In this document: positions 32,165 to 46,031 of the stretch, piece by piece
How the letters are laid out: each line of letters starts with the position of its first letter
How positions within the stretch are numbered: position 1 is the stretch's first letter
Position numbers and translations under genes: made by a program
Notes under the pieces: model-generated
What the model saw: only the letters and a program-made list of their open reading frames with translations
Database searches by the model: none
What the model was told of the DNA's origin: nothing
NCBI GenBank assembly: GCA_000151295.1
Contig: GG745373.1
Coordinates: 48,981-112,980 of the forward strand
DNA length: 64,000 bases
Reading direction: 5' to 3'
DNA from: Allomyces macrogynus ATCC 38327
Lineage: Eukaryota; Blastocladiomycota; Blastocladiomycetes; Blastocladiales; Blastocladiaceae

Positions 32165-35100
32165 TTACAGCGCGTTGCACACAGCCACGGCGTACTCGCC
32201 CGCATGGCTAATCGTGATCTTCAGGTCGTGCACGCCGACTTCGGCACCAGCGGCCTTGGCCTCGCCGTGGAGATGCACTTCGGGCGCGCCCGAGTTGCCT
32301 GCGAGCACTTCAATGTCGATCAGCGGCGCACCGGCACCCTGCGTCCACACCTTGGCGTGCTCGAGGTCAAACGACGAGATGGCCTTGACCACCGCCTCCT
32401 TGGCGGCCCACTTGCCGGCGAGCGACGCGGCCGGGTCCGGGCGAGCCTGGCAGTAGGCAATCTCGGCGGGCGTAAAGTTGCGCTGGATGAACGTGTCCTC
32501 GCTCAGCGACCGGTTGGCAAAGACCGAGACGACTTCAATGTCGACGCCGACCCCCTTGCCCTTGCCGCCCTGCGCGGCCAGCGACTCGAGCCACTCGGGC
32601 GCAAGTGTGGCCTTGCCCTTGCCCGCCGCTGACTTGGCCGAGAATGTGTACGTGTTCTGCTTGGCGTCCCACTCGGCACGCGCCATCGGGTTCAAGTAGA
32701 CCTGCTTCTCAAGGTCGGCTGAGTAGGGCGCCGCGCTCTTGACCGAGACAAAGTCCTGCGAGCCCGTGAGCGTGTCGTGCCAGTACCGGTAGGTCTTGGC
32801 GTGGCGCGCGTCGCGCTGGGCCTTGTAGGCCTCGTAGACGTGCTCGGGCATTGTCGCCAGCACGTAGTGCGGGTGCAGGACAAGCAGCTCGCCGCCGACT
32901 TGACCAAAGCCAAACGACTTGAGCAGCGCGGCCTTGACACCGTCCGTCTGGATCGAGACCGACGGGTACATGATGTGCGTGAACTGCTGCAGCTTCGGGT
33001 CAATGTTGTCGGCGTTGCGGTTGCCGGGAATAATGCCCGTCTCGAGCACTTGCAGCGCGCCGTTCAGCATCCACGCCGCCGCGGCACCCTTCGGGTGACC
33101 CGTCAAGTACTTTTGGAAGACCGACGGGACCGGGTTGCCCTTGGCGCGGCCAAGGTGCTCAAACTGGCGGTGCACGACCTGCGACTCGTTGAAGTCGTTG
33201 GCCTTGGTGCCCGTGCCGTGGAACGAGGCGACGCCAATGTCGTCGACCGTCAGGCCCCACACGGCAAGCGCACCACGCAGCGGCGCGATCGTCGGGTCCT
33301 TGCACCAGAAGTCGTTGCCCCACGTGCTGTAGATCGACTTGATTTGGCGCTGCGCGTCGCGCTCGAGCGTCTCGCGGCGCTCGCGAATAAAGGCCTCGCG
33401 GTCGGCCTCGGGGATCGCCGCGGCTTCAGCAAGCACGTCCTGCACCTCGTCCTCCATCCATTCCGACACTTGGCGCATGCGGCGCTCAATCTGCTTCTTG
33501 CGGTAGGCGAGGCTGAGCTTGGGCGACTCAAACTGCGTCGACATCTGGCGCGCCGTCGTCAGCACACCTTGGCCAGGCGCGGGCACCGAGCGGCCCTGCT
33601 TGTCGGTCGCCGTGTTGCTGAGCGCGACCACACCGTAAATCGGAGCACCCATCTCGATGGCCACCGAGGCGCTCATCAAAATCTGGATACCCGAACCCTG
33701 CGACTCCATGAACCCGCCGCGCGTCGACGTCGTCGGACGGCACATCTCCTTGGGCGCGCGGCCCATCTCGATTTCCGTGTCGGCGTTGGACGTGGCCTTC
33801 ATGTTGGCAAACTCGTAACTGCCCTCTTCCTGGAAGTCGTCAAACCCACCCACGACCACGACCTTGGCCTTACCCGACTGAATCGTCTCGACACCAATCT
33901 CGACCGACTCGACGGCCGTCGCGCACGCGCCGACGGGCGTCTTGATGGGCCCACTCGACGAGAGCAAGAGCAGGTTGACCCACGCGGCCATGGTGTTGAT
34001 AAACGACTCTTGCAGAATGTCCTGCTGCACGGGCTTGTCGAGGAACCGGTCCTTGTAGATCTTGCGGTTTGCCATCATGCCGCCCACACCCGACCCGGAC
34101 GTGTTGCCGACCTCGGTGACGTGCACGTACTTGTAAAACTCGTACGGGTCGGTGATGCCCGAGTTGACGAGGGCCTCGACAGTGCTGACAAGCACGTAGA
34201 GCGTGATCGGGTCGACTTGCTGCACAATGTCCTCGGGCACGCCGAAACGCTTGGCCGACCAGCCCGTCGGGATCTGGCCCGCGACGAGACGGTCGAAGCG
34301 CAGTGCCTTGGGGATGAACATGGTCGCGCCCTTCTTGAGCGTGACGAGCCACTGGCCCGACGGCAGCTCCTGCGTGACGCACTTGGCGGCACCGTGCTCG
34401 CGCGCGAAATGCATCGCCTCCTCCTTGGACACCTCGAACGGACGCAGGTCCTCCTCGAGCACAATCTCCTGCAGCATCGTCTTCTGCTCCGGGTTGTACC
34501 CGTCAAACAGCTGCGGCTCGATGAGACGAATACCCGTGTGCTTGAGAATGCGCGCCTCGTACTTGGCCTTGATCTCCGAGTCCTTGACGGGCGCGCCCGT
34601 TTCCACGTCGACCCAACCCGAGTACTGGCGGCCTTGCAGCGCGCCGTGGTGGTGACGAATAAAGCCCATCATCCACGCCATCTCGATGCACCCTTCCAGC
34701 GAAAAGTGGCCCTGCGACTCCATTTCCCAGCGCGTGCGCGCGTTACCGTACGGGCCGACTTCGCCGTACCCGGTAATGACCACGACCTTGTCGAGATCAA
34801 CCATGCCCTGCAGATGACCGAGCTTGGCGCTGAGCTCCTTGTAAGCCGGCAGCTCCGGGAACTTGAACGTCAAGTTCGCGCGCGGCGTGACCTTGGTCTT
34901 GGCCTTGACGGGTTGAACCGCGCCGCGGTCGACCGTCTGGTCGCGCAACACAGCTTGCTTGACCTCAGCGGTGCCGACGAGCTGCGTGCGCAGCGACGAG
35001 ACCTGGTTCTTGAGATCCACCAACCGGTTCATGGCACCGGCCAAGTCGACGCTGAGCGCCTCCTCTTGCGCGAGGTGCGTGATGCGCGGGTGCATGAGAC

Positions 35101-38100
35101 ACAGCAGGTTGAAGGCCATTTCGACGGTCGAGAACGTGTAGACGCCGAGCTTCTCAATGCCCTGCGAGACCAAGTTGTTCGACGACATCAAACCCGTGCC
35201 GCGCGTCCACCCAATCACAGCGCCAATCACGCACAGGTACTCGCTCCACGACTCGGACTCCCAGCGGTTGAGCAGCGTCTCGAGCGCAATCTTGGACTCG
35301 CCGTAGAGACCGTCGCCGCCAAACGTGCCGTGGTTGGGCGAGAGCGGCAGCACGACGTGCGCCGGACGCGTCGTCTGGTCGCGCGCCTTCTTCTCGCTGA
35401 TGACGAGGCCGAGCATGCGCAGCAGGTTCGTGAGCATGAGACGGTGCGCGAACTCCGACTTGGAGTCAATGTCGGTGATCTCGCGGCCGTTCTCGGAAAT
35501 GGCGGCAAACGGAATGACAAAGTCGAGGTCCCAGCCGAGCTCGTTGTAGATGTAGTGGATTAGCTGCTGCGTGTCCGTGTGCGACCCTTGGTTGAAGGGC
35601 ACGACGACAAGGGCACTGCCGCGCGACCCGTGCTGCTCGTAGATCGAGCGGTAGTACTCGGTCACTTCCTGCGTGAAGCGCGACGTGGTCACTACGACTT
35701 GAGCGCCTGCCGAGAGTGCACCCTTGAGAATCGAGGCACCAATCGAGTCGCGGCCGCAGCCCGTGATCAGAATCTGCTTTTGCGCGAGCGAGAGCCCCTC
35801 CTCGGCGACCTCGTTCATGACCTGGAACAGCGTCTCGGTCTTGTCATTGGACTCGACCCAGTGGCACCCGTTCTTCTCTTGCACAAAGAGCAGGTGGTCC
35901 TTGTGCATGCGCGCCACGTACGACGCCATCTTGCGCACACCGTCGCGCTGCACCTCGCGATACTCGAGCTTGCCCTGCTCGGTCATGATCGTCTCGGGGC
36001 CCGTCGGCACCTCGACGTACTTGTAGACCGGGTTCGCATTGACGACGGCCTTGCAGTTTTCGACCAACTCGCGGCCCAGGCGACGCACGAGGTCGTAGTT
36101 TTCGGCGGGCACATCGACAAAGAAGGGCAGGTGGTTGTTGAGCCAGTACTCCATGAAGTCGATGACCGTCGCGTCAGCGCGGTTCATAACGTGCGCGGCC
36201 TTGGCAATCAGCGCGCGGTCGACGGCCTGCAAGCGGCCAAAGATGATGTCGAAGAAGAGCGACATCGCATCCTGGCGAACCCAGTTCCAGGCCGAGTCAA
36301 AGTGACGCGCCTTGCGCGGCGTGAACAAGGGTTGGATGCCCTGCGCGTAAAAGTCGCCGTGCTCGCCAACCCACAGGTCGAGCTGCTGCTGGAGCGACTC
36401 GAGGTTGGCCTGGTGCTGCTGCGCGGCCAAAGCCGGTGCATGCAGGTCCATTTCGAGCGCCGACGCGAGGGCGTTGAGTTGCGCGGTCCACAGCGACTGC
36501 TGCGACGCAAACAGCGCCTTGAGCTGCGCGGCTGACATGGCCGGCGCGGCACCGCCACTCGCACCACCGGCACCGCCCGCCGTGCGGTACGTGATACCCG
36601 CCTGCGCGGCGTAGGTCTGCGCGACTTGCGCGAGCCACTTCTTGGCCTCGTCCTCGTTGGGCAAGCGGTTGCCCGGCTCCATGGTGCAGCCGAGCAGCAA
36701 GAGCGCGTCAGCGCGCTGCGGGCCGAGACCGTACGTGGCCTTGAGATGGTCTTTGACCTGCGTGAGCGTGAACCCACCGGGCATCTTGCTCGAAATCAGC
36801 TTGGCGACCAGCGACGACGAGTGCTTGCCGAGACCGGCAACCTGGATCTGCGCACCAAGTTCGTCGAGCGACACTTCCTCGGCGCGTTCCGGGATCGAGC
36901 CAATCTCCTTTTGCAAGTCGCCGAGAATCTCGTTTTGCATTGTCGACTTGCCGCCGACCAGGTCCTTGATCGACTTGCTGAATGGCACCTCGTTAAGCGG
37001 CTTCTTGAGCTTCTGGGCAATGATGCAGCCCAGCAGCAGTGACGACGAAATCGGCGCCTCGGGCACCTCCTCCGCGGCACCACCGGCGGCCGGAACGGCG
37101 GCAGCAGCGACCGGAGCGGCAGCGGCGGCCTGCGTGGCAGCGGGCGCAGCAGCAGCGTCAGTCGACGCAGCAGCAGCCGCGGGCACTTCGACCTCCTCCT
37201 CAAACGCGTAGTAGATCTCCTGCGTGTTGCGCTGGTAGCTAAGGTTGGCGCGGCGGAACGTGAGCGCGTCGTCGTAGGCCGTGTACTTCAGCTTGAGCGT
37301 GCGCTCGGCCATGCCGACGAGAGTCGACGAAGGGCCGACTTCAATCAGGCGCTCCACCTTGTACTCGGCAAAGAGCACGTCCTGCGTCTCGATCCAGCGC
37401 ACGGCCGACGCAAACTGGTAGGCGAGCAGCTCAATCAAGAGCATGTGCGCAGCCGCTTCCTTGTCCTCGGGCGACTCGAGCTTCAAGTTCTTGAGCGCGG
37501 CGTTGAGCACGGGCGACCCGGCCTGCTTGGCGACCATTTCAATGTACTCGCCCGTGACCTTGAACGGCTTGGCCGTCAGGTTCGGAATGTACCGGCCCTC
37601 GAGCCGCTGCGCGCGAATATAGGCCGGCTTGATCTTGCGCTGCAGGTACTCGCGGAACGGCGCGACACCCGGGAGCAGGAACGACGAGTGGAACGGCACG
37701 TCGATACCCGGCAGCGGAATCGTCGCGTGGCCACGGACGAGCGGCATATTGACGAGGTCGGTCGTGCGCACGAGTTCCTCGAGCTTGGCCTGGTCAAAAA
37801 CGCCCTTGGCGAGCGCGTTGATCACGAGCGTGAGCGCGTTCAGGCCAGGCATGTCGCCGGCGACCACGTACTGCCAGCCGTCGACGTTGTAGTTGACAAT
37901 CTCGAGCAGGCTGCCCGTGATCAGGCGAATGTGCGCGACGAGTTCCTCGAGGTCCTTCTCCTTGAAGAACTTGTGCACGCGCGCTGGGTTCACGGCACAC
38001 ATGCCGTAGTTGGACCGGCCGGCCGCGTCACGCGTGACTGCGTGCTGCATGGTCATGCCACGGTAGAAGACAATGTCGACGAGCGACTCGACGGGCAGGA

Positions 38101-41100
38101 CGTCAGCCACGGCTGCAAGCGCCGCGTACTCGCCAAGCGAGTGGCCTGCGAACGGGCAGTCCGGCGGGACCAGACCGTGCGCTTCCATGTCGGCAAACGC
38201 GGCCTTTTCCACGAGCGTTAGCGCCGGCTGCGTGAACTGCGTCGCGTACAGCAGACCCTGCGGCGCCGTGAACGTGTAGGACTCGGTGTGCTCGCCAATC
38301 GTCGGGAAGAGCGACTTGGTCGTGACCTTGCCCGACTCCGGGTCGACGGCGTCGTAGGTCATGCTGCGGTAGTTGGCGCGAATCTTACGCCCGCGCGGGC
38401 CACCGAAATGCACCGTCTTGGACTTGGGGTTCGACCGCACAATTTCCAAGATCGAGAAGCCGTACTCAGACTTGAAGTGGCGGTCGGCGCGGTCCCAAAT
38501 CTCGCGCGCGACAGGCGACGACTTGTAAAGGTCCATGCCCATGCCGACTTCCTGCGACCCTTGGCCCGTGAAGACAAAGCACGACGTGGCCTGGGCAACG
38601 TGGGCGGTGCCCTTGACAATGACGCGGCCCGTCGACGCCTCGGCCGTGGTCACTTCAATGATCTTGCGGCCGTTTTGCATGCCGACGTGGCGCAGCGTCG
38701 TCGTCAGCTCCGTGTTGGGCACGCACATGTCAACAAAGTCGACGGCAAACGAAACGACGCGCTGCGGCTGGTTCTCGGCGGCATACAGCTCGACCCAGCG
38801 GCGCGTGAGAGCCGACGTCCACATGCCGTGTGTGATCGTGTCCGGCAGACCGGCGAGGTCGGCAAACAGCGGCGCCGTATGGATCGGGTTGTAGTCGCCC
38901 GAGACGGTCGCGTAGGCCGTGTTGGTCGCCGGCGCGTTGAACGTGGTCGTGTGCACCTTGTACCCGCCCGTCGCAAACAGCGTGGGCTGCTCGACGGTCA
39001 CACCGCCCAGCCGCTGCAGCATGGCAACGACCGGCGACGTCTGGATCGCGAGCGGGTGAGTGCACTCGAACGCGACGCGGCCCACCGTCAGGACTTGCTC
39101 CTTGTAGAGCTGCTCGATCGTGCCGGTCGTCGCGAGCGACGCGTACATGGTGCTGCTCTGGTACTCGACGTGCGTCTGCAGACGGAAAATCAACGTCGAG
39201 CCGACGGCAATCGGGACCGGACTCTCCTTGTCGAACTGGATGTAGTCCTTGGACTCGAGCACGGCCAGGTCCTGCGCGCGGCGCAGCGTGAGCTTGATTG
39301 GCTCCTCGGCGACATTGTCGAACGCCGTGTGGTAGTCGTCGAACGTGCCGCGCACAAAGAAGGCCGACGTGACTTCGACCAGGTCAACCCCGTCACGGCT
39401 CAGCACGCCGCGCACCGAAATCTTCTTGCCCGTCGGGGTGTTGGTGATCGACGCGACTTCGGCCTTGGTCGAGATCTTGTCGCCTGCGTAGACGAGCGCG
39501 CCCGGTGCGAGCACCTTAAACCCGTTCGACAAGTGCACGAGCTTGAGCAAGTCGCCGTCGATCAGGGTCGAGAAGAGCGGCTGCACGACGGCCTTCCACC
39601 CAGCGACAATCGCATAGTCGAGAGGCGCCGCGAGCTTGTCCTGGCCCTTTTCGACAAACAGTTCCGTGTCGTTCTGAATGACCTTGCAGAACCGGGCAAT
39701 TGATTCGCGGTCGACCGTGTGCGACGTCGTCACGGACCGCACTTCTTCGGCGACCACTTGCGCGTCCCACAGATCAGCATAGAACTGCTTGACGCGGTCA
39801 TTGCGGCCCTCGAGGTCCTCGTGCACGAGCGCGTACGGGGTCTCGGGCGAGTAGAGGAACCGCAGCTCCAGGTGCGCCTGCTTGTCGTCAAAGAAGTGCG
39901 TAAGCTGCACCGTGACGTTGCGGCCCTCACCGCGACGAATCACAAGCCCGGGCACGGGCGTGCCGTGCAGCGTGATCTCGAGCCCGGCGGGGGACACCGT
40001 GCACGTCAAGTGCTTGCGCGGCGCGAGCAGGCGCGGCAGGTAATTGTCCGCGAGCATGCGGCCCTGCACAATGTGCTGTGCCTGGACGAGCGCGCGCAGC
40101 CACGCGGGAGCTGCGGCGGCAATCGCAGCGAGCCACTGGTCGCGCGCGGGCACGGCGGCGCCGACTTCAAGCACGCGGCGCGCGCCCGACGCCGAGACGG
40201 AAATCAGGTCGCGGCCGGCGTCGGCGACTGCCGACTCGACGGCCGTCGGGAACACGGTCAGGTACTCACGCGAGGGCACCTTGGCGACCGAGTTCTCGTA
40301 GTACCGCTCAAGGACGGCGGCAATGTGGCCGTCGCGCACCTCGTCAAGAATCTCCTTGACGGGCACGTTGGCCTTGTTCGCGAACTTGGTCGCGACAGGG
40401 CCCTGCAGAATGCACACGCGCTGCACGTCCTCGTCGACAACGGCCTCGACAAACTCGGACTGCCAGAGCGAGTCCTTCTTGTACCACTGCTCGAGCGCCT
40501 CGTCGAGGACCGGAATGAACGGCGCCGGCTTGCGCGTCGGGACCTTGCACGCGTCAATGAAGAAGTAGACGTCCTCGGACGTGAGCAGCTGCGTCTGCGC
40601 GGCCGGGAACTGGTCGAGGAACGCGGCGACGGTCGCGAGCGGGTCATCGCGCAGCGCGATCGGGTCGATCACGGTCGTGCGCTCGACGGGCGTGAACCGC
40701 TCTTCAATGCGCAGGAGCACGTCCATGACGAGCGACCCGTACGACGCATCGATCCACCGACCGTACTTCTTCAAGTACGTCAGCTCGAGCAACCGGTTGA
40801 CAATCTCGGCGTAGGTCATGTCCGGCAAATCCGCGACCGACCCATCGGCCTTCTTGCCAAACCACGGGCGGTGCGCATCGGCGTTCAGGCGCTGAATAAT
40901 GTAGTCGCGCTTGTCCTTGACGACCTGCGTGCGCTTGTCCTTGGGCAGGTTGAAGACCGTCTCGTCGAGCTCCTTCCAGAGCTTGACGCCGCGCGTCGCC
41001 ACCTTGTGAATCGGCTCGCCGAGTTCCGACCGAACCGTGAGAATGCCACCTGTCGGCTTGACGTAGGTCTTTTCCCAGTCGGCCTCGTCGTCGATACCGG

Positions 41101-43936
41101 GGCACGACACGATCAGGTCCTTGGCCGCATCGGACGTCTGCGCCTCCTTGGCAACCAGCATGCGCGAGCCGAACAGGACCGCGTCAAACGGCATCGCGGG
41201 ACGCGCATAGGCCAGCGCCCAGTCGCCCGTCAGGTACGGCAGCGTATCCTGGACCCCACCGAGCCCGGACCCGGCCACGAGGACAATGTTCTTGCACCGG
41301 CGAATTGCAGCATAGTGCTCGAGCATCGGCGCGTGCATGTCCTCGAACGAGTGGTGCCCGCCGGCACGCCCGCCGGTCCACTGCAACAGGATCGGCATGC
41401 TCGGATGCGCCTCGGCAATACGCACGACTTGCATGATCGCGTCGGCCGAACCGGGCTTGAACGCAACGTGCTTGATCCCGCACGCCGCGAGCGACGTGAG
41501 AATCTCGCCGGCCACCTCGAACGACGGGACACCGGCCGCGACACAGACGCCCTCGACCGGGTACCCCTCGCGGCGCAGCGCCTGGACCAGCGGGTACTGG
41601 AAGGCCCACTGCCGCGGGTTCAAGAACATCATGTTGATAGTGATCGCGTTGCCGGGGGCGACGCGCGTCATGATATCCTTGACCTTGTCCCGCAGCATGG
41701 CCTCGGTGAAGTGGCCGCCGCCAGCAAGCTCGACGTGGTAGCCGGCGTTGAGCGTAGCCGACACAAACTGCGCCGAGACGGTGGTTGGCGTCATACCGGC
41801 GACCATGACGGGCGGGCGCCCAATCAGCCGCGTGAACTTGGTGTCGAGGTGCACGGCATCGCCGACCTTGACGAGACGCGGGCGGTGTTCCTTGGCCCAG
41901 TGCGGCGCGTACTGGATCATGTCGCGGCGCGCGTCGAGCAGCGCGAGACGCCCGAGCATGCCCGAGATGTCGTCGAAGACCGACGCAAGAATGACTTGCG
42001 CGCCGGACCCTTCCTTGTTGCGGTGGATCAGACCGCCGACACCCGAGGCACCGCCGGGCCCGAAATCGACAAAGTGCGTCGTGGGCTTGAAAGCCGTCGC
42101 GAGTTCCCAGTCGACGGGGCGCGTGCAAATTTCTTCGGCGAGGAACACGGCGACGTCGGCAACATCCAACGTGCGCAAGTCCTTGCCCGACGACGTGGCG
42201 AAGACGGGCACGGCCAAGTCCTTGGCGAGGAACGTGACGCCCAATGCCTTGTCCGCGACAAGCTCGCGCACGCGGTCGACGGCCGAGGCCAAGTAGGTCG
42301 AGTGGAACGGCGCCGAGATCGGCAAGAACCGCGACGAGAACTTGACCCCACGCTGGTGGTGCGGCACGCGCGACTCGTCCTTGCCTGCGGGCGTCTTGAC
42401 CTTACGCAGACGCAGGTTCAGACCGTACAGCGACTGCGGCGGACCGGCCACGACCACGTTCTTGGGCCCATTCACGAGGGCCACCTGCACCTGCTTGTCG
42501 GACGGCAAGTGCCGGTTGGTCTCGTCAATGTGCCCGCGCAGGGCCTTGAGTGGCAGGTTGCCCGAGACGGCGAGCATCGGCGACGGCGTGCCCTCGCCGT
42601 TCTCCTCGGAATCGGCAGTAACGCGCGGCGGGACAGACGTCGGCGGGAAGGCCAGCGTCGCTTGCGTGCCAATGTGGAAGAGCAGCGTCAACGCCTGCAG
42701 CGTGTTCACGAGGAACGACGATTCCGAGTCGGACGCGGCCAGGACCACGGCGGGGATGATACCCTGCGAGTGACCCGAGGCAGCTAGTGGAGAGAAGTCG
42801 CGTCAACGGTGGTTAGCATCACAGCTCAACACAACGAGATCGAACTGACGATGAGAAAAGAACGCACCAACAAACCACTTGTTCCGCGCGTCAGCAAAAG
42901 TGGAACCAGCGGCGGAGACCGTAGCCAAGTACCACGCGAGCTGCGTGAGCCCAATCAGCGGCATCGACACGGGCGCGGCGACCAAATAATCCGCATCGGG
43001 CGCGCGTGCCGGCTGGTCAAGCCAGTTGCGCACGCTGAGCCCGTTCGTGAACAAACCACGGACATTGGCCTTGCTCGACTGCAACAGCTTGGCCAAGTGC
43101 GCGTCGGCCGCTTCGACCAATGCACGAATCGGCGTGCCGTAAATCGCCTCGCACTCGCGCAATTCGTCGAGGTAATCGGTCGTGTTGCCCTGCCCGCCAA
43201 ACACGGCGAAGACAGCCGGTGCAGCTGCGGGCGTCTGGCCCTGCAGCGGCTTGCGGAAGAGCGAGGGCGTCGCCGGCTTAGTGAGCTTGCTGAGAGCGTC
43301 AGCAGCCTCGCCCGCCGGCAGGAACCGCGTAAGCGTTTCGACGGCGGCGTAGTAGGCAGCGAGCACCTGCACGTAGGCGGGACTCGCCTCGTCGTCGCTC
43401 GTCTCGGTCGAAAAGCCGACGTGGTCGCGCACGGCGACGTGCACGTTGTTCGAGGTCGCGAGATACCGGCGGTGGAAGTCGGCGACGAGCGCCTTGAGCA
43501 GCGGCAGGTAGGCGGCGATCTTGGCGCGCGACGCCGAGACGGTCGCCGAGATGGTTGCGTCGGCGGTCGCCGATGTTGGCGAGTGCGCGTCAGCGTCGTT
43601 GGTCGTCGCGGTCGCGACAGTCGTGCCGGCGGCACGGCACCGTGCATCGACCTTGGCCATGAGCGCAGCGAGCGCTTGCATTTCGGACGGAACGGTCGCG
43701 TCGGCGGTGGCCGTCGCATTGGATGCGGCAAAGTCGGTCTTGACGACCTCGTCGGCCAAAAAGTAGAGGTCTTGTGGCAGGAACAGGGTCACGTCGCGGC
43801 CGCGCAGCGCAAAGTTGAGCTGGCGCATCGGCTGCGAGTGCACGGTGACCATGATGGGTGCGGCCGGCGCATTGTCGGCGGCACCGGCCTTGACCGGGTC
43901 GAGCGCTGGTGCAGAGAGGGGGGTAATCGAGGACAT
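32165..43936 (-). CDS. FAS: Fatty acid synthase, single-chain fungal type I (fused beta+alpha)
   Basis: Two exons (43936-42868, 42783-32165; one 84-nt intron) encode 3895 aa. Domains in order: acetyltransferase with nucleophile Ser362 in ASGHSQG, directly after the splice; enoyl reductase around 690 (VMVAGMTPTTVSAQFV). Next come the dehydratase/hot-dog region around 1670 (LPDTITHGMWTS) and malonyl/palmitoyl transferase around 1907 (FAGHSLGEYAAL). Then ACP, with pantetheine Ser2303 in LVGGKSTMQNEILGDL; ketoreductase around 2690 (ILITGCGRDSIGASILKG); ketosynthase with Cys3310 in VGACATAVES. A C-terminal phosphopantetheinyl transferase follows around 3765 (GVGVDIEVVSVFA, KWAAKEAVVKA). This is yeast FAS1 followed by FAS2 in one chain, with an Ala-rich linker before ACP. 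It makes C16/C18 acyl-CoA in the cytosol. It diverges from ACC1. Confidence 0.98.
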
Positions 43937-46031
43937 GGTTGAGGATGGTTTGGAGGCGGCGAGCTGGTGCTTGCTGGTGCAAAAATGACGAGACGACGAA
44001 GAGGGCGACGACAAAAGACCCGGGATCTTACAGCTATGCTGTTGCCGCCGAACGAAGGAAACGAAGCAAAGTCAGCATTGTGAACAAGAGGAGCACACTC
44101 GGCGGCACGCCAAGGACAAGGTCGACAACGTACTTGACGAGAACCAGGAATTTACAGCGGGCGGTCGGTCGTCGCGGGTTGAACAGGCCAGCGAGGCCGT
44201 CGTGGATGAGCACACGAGCGTTGGGTTGGGAGAGCAGCAACAACCGCGAGCGAGGAGAGCACGAGGGAGAGCGTTGACTTGGGCCGGACGGCGGGCCGAC
44301 AAGAGTTTTATGTCGCGCGCAAGTATCGGCTTGGACCGTCGACCAAGGTCGGAGAAGATCACCAAAGCGGACAATCCGCTCGGCGATGCAGGATGACGGA
44401 CTCGACTGCGTTTGCCCCGCCGACAGTCAAAAAGGACGAGACGCCCTGCACTTGCCATCGTCGCGGCGCGGCGCGCATGCAAGGCCGACCCAAGGGCCGT
44501 CGAGATCCGGCCGTTCCCGCGCGCCGCTGCATGGGGTGGGGCCAAGGGAAGGAGGCGGTTGTTGCGGGAGGATTTGGAGCAGCGAAAAAGGCGCCCTGGC
44601 GAGGTGAGGCCAGGCACGCGCCAGAGATAAGATTGCACCGGGTTGCAGCATGCGTCGATGTGCGCGGCCGCGGAGAAATGGTGGTGGAGAGTTGCGCGCG
44701 CGTCGCGGGATTTGCAAAAGGGCGAGCGGACGAATGTTGGGACCGTCGATCGAGGCGCGCGACGAGGAAGGGACGACAACGGGTGGGTGGGGGTTCGGGG
44801 CGCTGATCAGCCAAGGCTTGTGAGAGGCCCCGTGGCGCAGACAACGCAGAACACAGCGCAAACCGGCGACGCGTGCGGTGGTATCGCGATTTCTATGACA
44901 CCTGGCCATGTCAGTGCCCCAACCTACCGTCGCCAGCCGCTGCCGTTGCCGTGGCGTTGCATCGCGCCAACGGCCAGCACCGGAACCGTTCGACCCTTGC
45001 CGCGTGCGAGCCTAGCTAAACCAAGCGCGTGCCCCCGCGTCTTGGGGACGGAACAGATGGTCGGATCCTGCCTGGGCAAGCGTGCAGCAAAGTGGTGCCG
45101 AATCCCGGGTCGGGTTCGCGCCTGCAGCGCAGGATCAGCTTGAAGGCTCAAGATCCACTTGGCGGGGTTTTCGCACAGCACGCGTCTTAAAATCATTGTC
45201 GCTTCGTCGCGACTCACGTCAAGATTGGTCCGCGTTCACGACCGTCGTTTGCGGGCAGTCGGGCGGGCCGGTCGCGACGTTGGCATCACGGCCGGCCGCG
45301 GTGCTGATCACTGGTGATGCCAGAGCGGAGGATCGGCAGGTGGTCGCTTGTCTCTGCGAACCATGAGCACTTCCACCACGGCCAGCTCCACCGTCGTGGC
45401 CGACCTGATTGCACGCGTGCACAGGCGTGCGGCGCGTTCGTGGAAGCAAATGAGATGGCCAGGGACTGGAAGCGTGGATGATGGGATCCTGGATAGGCCA
45501 GCCTGTGTACGAGTGTACGAGCAAACGCCCACCCTGTAATTTTTTGGAGCCATCTTTTTTGCCCCACCAGCCGACTTCGACCCGGTCGGCCCCCACAACG
45601 GCGATCGCCGACCCCCACGCGGATCCTCCGCCCCGCGCTTCTATCTCGCTGCACCGACTCGCACCACCACGCGCACCAACGTCTCCGCCGTCTCCCAAGG
45701 TTGCACGCGCGCACGCGCCTCGCTGCTGCAGGTCGTGTCGTGCCGGGTCGGCCCAGAAGCCCTTGCACCACGACCACCAGCGAACCGCAATAACCATCGG
45801 CTCGCCCAGCGACTTCTTGCTCAAAAGCACTCGGCTCCCTCGCGCTCGCACGTTCGCAATCCGTTTGCGTCCCTGCGCATCTTGTCAACACGACCGACGC
45901 TCGCCGTCAGCTTCTGCATCAACACCCGTGCCGGCACCAGCACGCCGCGCCTGTACCATATTACCAAGAGCAACGGCTGCCAGAGCGCCAATCCATAGCT
46001 CCACGTCGAACCGAACCCGTCCGCTATCATC
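43937..46031. promoter_or_regulatory. Shared divergent upstream region of FAS and ACC
   Basis: These 2.1 kb separate the FAS start (43936, minus) from the ACC start (46032, plus). Very GC-rich and pyrimidine-rich stretches near the ACC end (about 45540-45920) fit a fungal promoter/5' leader. Open frames here overlap on both strands and lack domains. I found no motif I can name with confidence. Confidence 0.5.

Noticed and set aside
32777..42787. Very long plus-strand open frames (928 and 1022 codons) opposite FAS
   Set aside because: They are antisense shadows of the FAS coding strand, caused by high GC and codon bias. Their translations are Arg/Val/Asp/His-rich with no domain.
32165..43936. 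Polyketide synthase
   Set aside because: Domain order AT-ER-DH-MPT-ACP-KR-KS-PPT with a C-terminal phosphopantetheinyl transferase is that of fungal FAS, not of a type I PKS.
44072..45851. Open frames of 150-235 codons in the FAS-ACC gap
   Set aside because: They overlap each other on both strands, have Arg/Pro-rich shadow-like composition, and show no splice-consistent extension.
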